Source: CAXTTV01 sp964247295 | GTDB taxonomy: Bacteria; Chloroflexota; Ktedonobacteria; Ktedonobacterales; Ktedonobacteraceae | DNA: 17,543 nt | NCBI GenBank assembly: GCA_964247295.1 | Contig: CAXTTV010000099.1 | Location: forward strand, 1 to 17,543 | Reading direction: 5' to 3' | In this document: positions 17,501 through 17,543 of the stretch, one piece after another | Layout of the letters: each line of letters starts with the position of its first letter | How positions within the stretch are numbered: the first letter of the stretch is position 1 | The notes under the pieces: generated by a model | What the model was told of the DNA's origin: nothing | Seen by the model: the letters and a program-made list of their open reading frames with translations, nothing else | Databases searched by the model: none | Made by a program: the position numbers and the translations under genes

Positions 17501-17543
17501 AACGGCAATCCCGAAACCCTGACTGATCCCAGCGGCCATCGGA
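11504..17543 (+). CDS. Giant secreted RHS/YD-repeat protein with SpvB-like N-terminal segment (3' end outside window)
   Basis: One frame stays open for at least 2013 codons and leaves the window. RHS proteins form a beta-strand cocoon that encloses and delivers a variable C-terminal domain, often a toxin. A basic N-terminus (LRQLRQKKTKRRSPRS) precedes a hydrophobic stretch and GTAYA, a signal peptide ending near residue 55. Residues about 315-372 (GGNSGQLSYSYPIRVPSG, LSLSYSSQSTN, GEGWSLGLGS) resemble the SpvB/TcaC N-terminal segment. From about 1065 there are many YD-type motifs (YDQIGHPV, YDPNGHVL, YDLLGRTG, YDASGKRV). The last 50 residues carry the core-closing motif: GLNYFKARYYDP from 1964, GRFLSADD, then PYAYVNGNPE and DPSG. 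ATG 11504 has no good ribosome binding site. GTG 11519, nine bases after GGAG (11506-11509), is an alternative start. The C-terminal tip and any immunity gene lie downstream. Confidence 0.92.
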   Translation, partial: MEYFQVPTESSPLHFLRQLRQKKTKRRSPRSFFGSLLLAFLLFTQFLASWSAFPGTAYAASHPSNQAASMTLQKFLQQSKNQTTPQDSFVPPKSIPPVPSNSKSTPSKLLPSAEPVKMKPLSQKLDAGFFATSSGSSASPRGQVTSASQPLTLLGSDKRFEVQVQPGSLDLSHATVEKDQKAAGPFTFKVTQQHGHYIASSSVLGEYQIQVLDSKERVVKGILLRKPVSVSYHYQKSELQKLGLGPDHLVVSWPEEIAQARQQKQPTQKFQAAMSNNAQAQTLTTQVNTLAATSMDVSGSPDNQMAPKTRMASVGGNSGQLSYSYPIRVPSGPSGVAPELSLSYSSQSTNERYSPRSPAGAVGEGWSLGLGSVSVQQYPEGSTAAGTWYFISGVAGVSDRLVAQDNSGAFQTENISYTKVLFSPAPSGRSCFHVWDKSGGYYELGCTDDSLQYTTDASGRHDYQWNLNNYVAPNPGQDATVRLSMAVTYLQDKVTTNNQTSVRDSALKQVVYGAVVNGTMKPAGTVDFHYHGSSAVNGWVDAFGTNYNCSSKPASSTTLRCDDPTKYGTIEAPKVMSTYSLDSVTSYLGDDSNQSHKAFGYQFQYWDKPFGTNYYDPYTQVQQTDAGTHQLTKVIPSIYQISGSTTVAHTTKGLQLGYTEPRANTYFDKDHTHSGDKGNFGGQTFWTYLNSYVDLDTGTGGDVQYARAFNNTNGTPFTLDSNGKVNDDRYNPVYCDAHANDSDVSKRCSGNFDHPDNHAWSIQVVKQISSRGADSSNSSFTPATTTYRYRLAKTADSCQSAGPQPDENDCVGYNWIPGANGTPQGKPDGDWVDYYHQEYHGFNTVYITSPANELTAEYYYSTEGWNTPKSDAANYNAGSLYQKDVYRYSQADDSALMTRTVNTYTGSGNNYNSCNGKLNATYNPCEVILLSSRTTDYEGTGSGNTRAPWVQTDYTYDDYLPGQLSAKVGLVTGYHNLTQQVSTGSNTSPVTSKWSYAPAHVEVNNGWIYYTVNKISHSEVDDSQKHVWQCKDFSYDEGFTHGLSAGWVTSSKSYTDCNNLATAITGYTGYDQIGHPVASVDALGVAHSDLYSNGGCTPSVTPTYLSSAWKQSHFTSCNTYEGTYNTYLTGSTNALGQSTSTTYDFGQGGVPVSSTDINGQVTATTYSYDTNGNTSVALRKPLAAGAYSELSTTSSQCTSDSKFPCYEVDTHSALYANSVTRTFYDNAGRPVETRAPSSNAGYDLVSFFIHNDGGHSDFKSLPFEVAHGEGWLDPYLLKDRNGKEPGGISTYYDSLNRPIAMQDPAFGHSKETGISCPGMSGAYTSCNFYGLGTANGSDTATYTYAGALDANNHLSVSFSDASGRARYTQWYSGTGFSSLSDRGSAVNEQKQLQYNGAGLISTVTTVDLSPQNGENTTTIIAMTAYDDQGRITSTSEPDKGNHTFTYDPNGHVLTDVSSTRTLGYNYDLLGRTGCVQDGAPAINANGACTNGTHPYIQNTYDTNVLDGANFPVGNLTQSVATTYYPDGTSATVTDQVRYNQRGHVVQSKQQIRVPGSWSLSSGLPQYQLDQNYNDDDQPTTTTLSSTQNDGYTFTPVYDSTTGIENGLSNNTAANANLATVNYNSSGNLDSLNLLSNTGSQLANEQFSYDANLRVIDANANWQSGSGNTGLILNQNHSYDLAGNTISLATGHSPVVGVDGSGGEEAQNFCYDEQNRLLWAGNSGTQPNSRSCGSERLRNALQGADYSNTFTYTHLGQIWQGPLNGGKTQYQYLYCDSAHPHQLTGVFQSGTTCATASDTNKVYSTTYDNWGNAVSRSTTDSSANLAYDALDHMTQWSSGSKQEQYIYDASGKRVVRRSNNGSNVQYTTYPFGTADYTYNTVGQRQSAAYYYSLAGQLIGKSDGTTTTFFLVDGLGSPLSSISSTAGSATVVGYQTFGPYGNSRYKQGDVGTAKGFTGQYTDDLSGLNYFKARYYDPVVGRFLSADDEQGNFQGMDPYAYVNGNPETLTDPSGHR
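14690..17440 (+). repeat. YD/RHS repeat region of the giant protein
   Basis: Protein-level degenerate repeats of about 20 or more residues of the form YDxxGxxxxxxxxxxG recur across this part. Examples are TGYDQIGHPV, FYDNAGRPVE, YYDSLNRPIA, AYDDQGRITS, NYDLLGRTG, SYDANLRVID, SYDLAGNTIS, CYDEQNRLLW, TYDNWGNAVS and YIYDASGKRV. The series ends with the ARYYDP-x-x-GRF block. The repeats are diverged in DNA, so no nucleotide tandem array is present. Confidence 0.85.

Overview
All genes in this window lie on the + strand. It joins a conserved housekeeping operon to an accessory region of secreted and membrane proteins. The left 3.6 kb is the end of the ribosomal protein / RNA polymerase alpha cluster: rpsD (3' end only), rpoA, rplQ, truA, rplM, rpsI. 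This order is common in Gram-positive bacteria and Chloroflexota. A perfect 21-bp hairpin followed by a T run closes it. Several genes use TTG starts (rpoA, rplQ, rpsI), and rpoA and rplQ overlap by TTGA. The moderate GC content, paired pro-kumamolisin-like peptidases, a GT39-type membrane protein and a giant secreted RHS protein make me suspect a Ktedonobacteria-like member of the Chloroflexota. That placement is inference from gene content, not a database result.

From 3.7 to 9.2 kb lie two paralogous S53 (sedolisin / kumamolisin) peptidases in tandem. Each has an N-terminal signal or anchor segment, a pro-domain, the Glu/Asp/Ser catalytic motifs and six conserved cysteines. Each also has its own putative promoter (TTGTGA, 17-bp spacer, weak -10). 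The first gene ends at the edge of the catalytic domain. The second continues into four ~110-residue modules, each opening with a W/Y-x-F-A-E-G-like motif. These are probably beta-rich surface or adhesion domains.

From 9.3 to 11.2 kb is a polytopic membrane glycosyltransferase of the GT39/PMT type. It is broken by a -1 frameshift at 9816 and an in-frame TAG at 10653. It reads as one ~623-residue ancestral protein in three pieces.

From 11.2 kb the spacer is very AT-rich and holds hairpins, a 7-2-7 palindrome and a perfect TATAAT box. One uninterrupted frame then runs from 11504 to the window end (at least 2013 codons). It encodes a secreted RHS/YD-repeat protein with a SpvB-like N-terminal segment. 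The window ends exactly at the RHS core closing motif (ARYYDP...GRF...DPSG), so any variable C-terminal toxin or tip domain, and any immunity gene, would lie just outside.

The most notable observations are the ~90-residue internal insertion in ribosomal protein L17, the tandem S53 pair with fusion to four FAEG modules in one copy, the doubly broken glycosyltransferase, and the truncated giant RHS protein with a palindromic site at its promoter. The accessory genes look like a cell-surface / secretion locus. That they form one functional system is not shown by the sequence.
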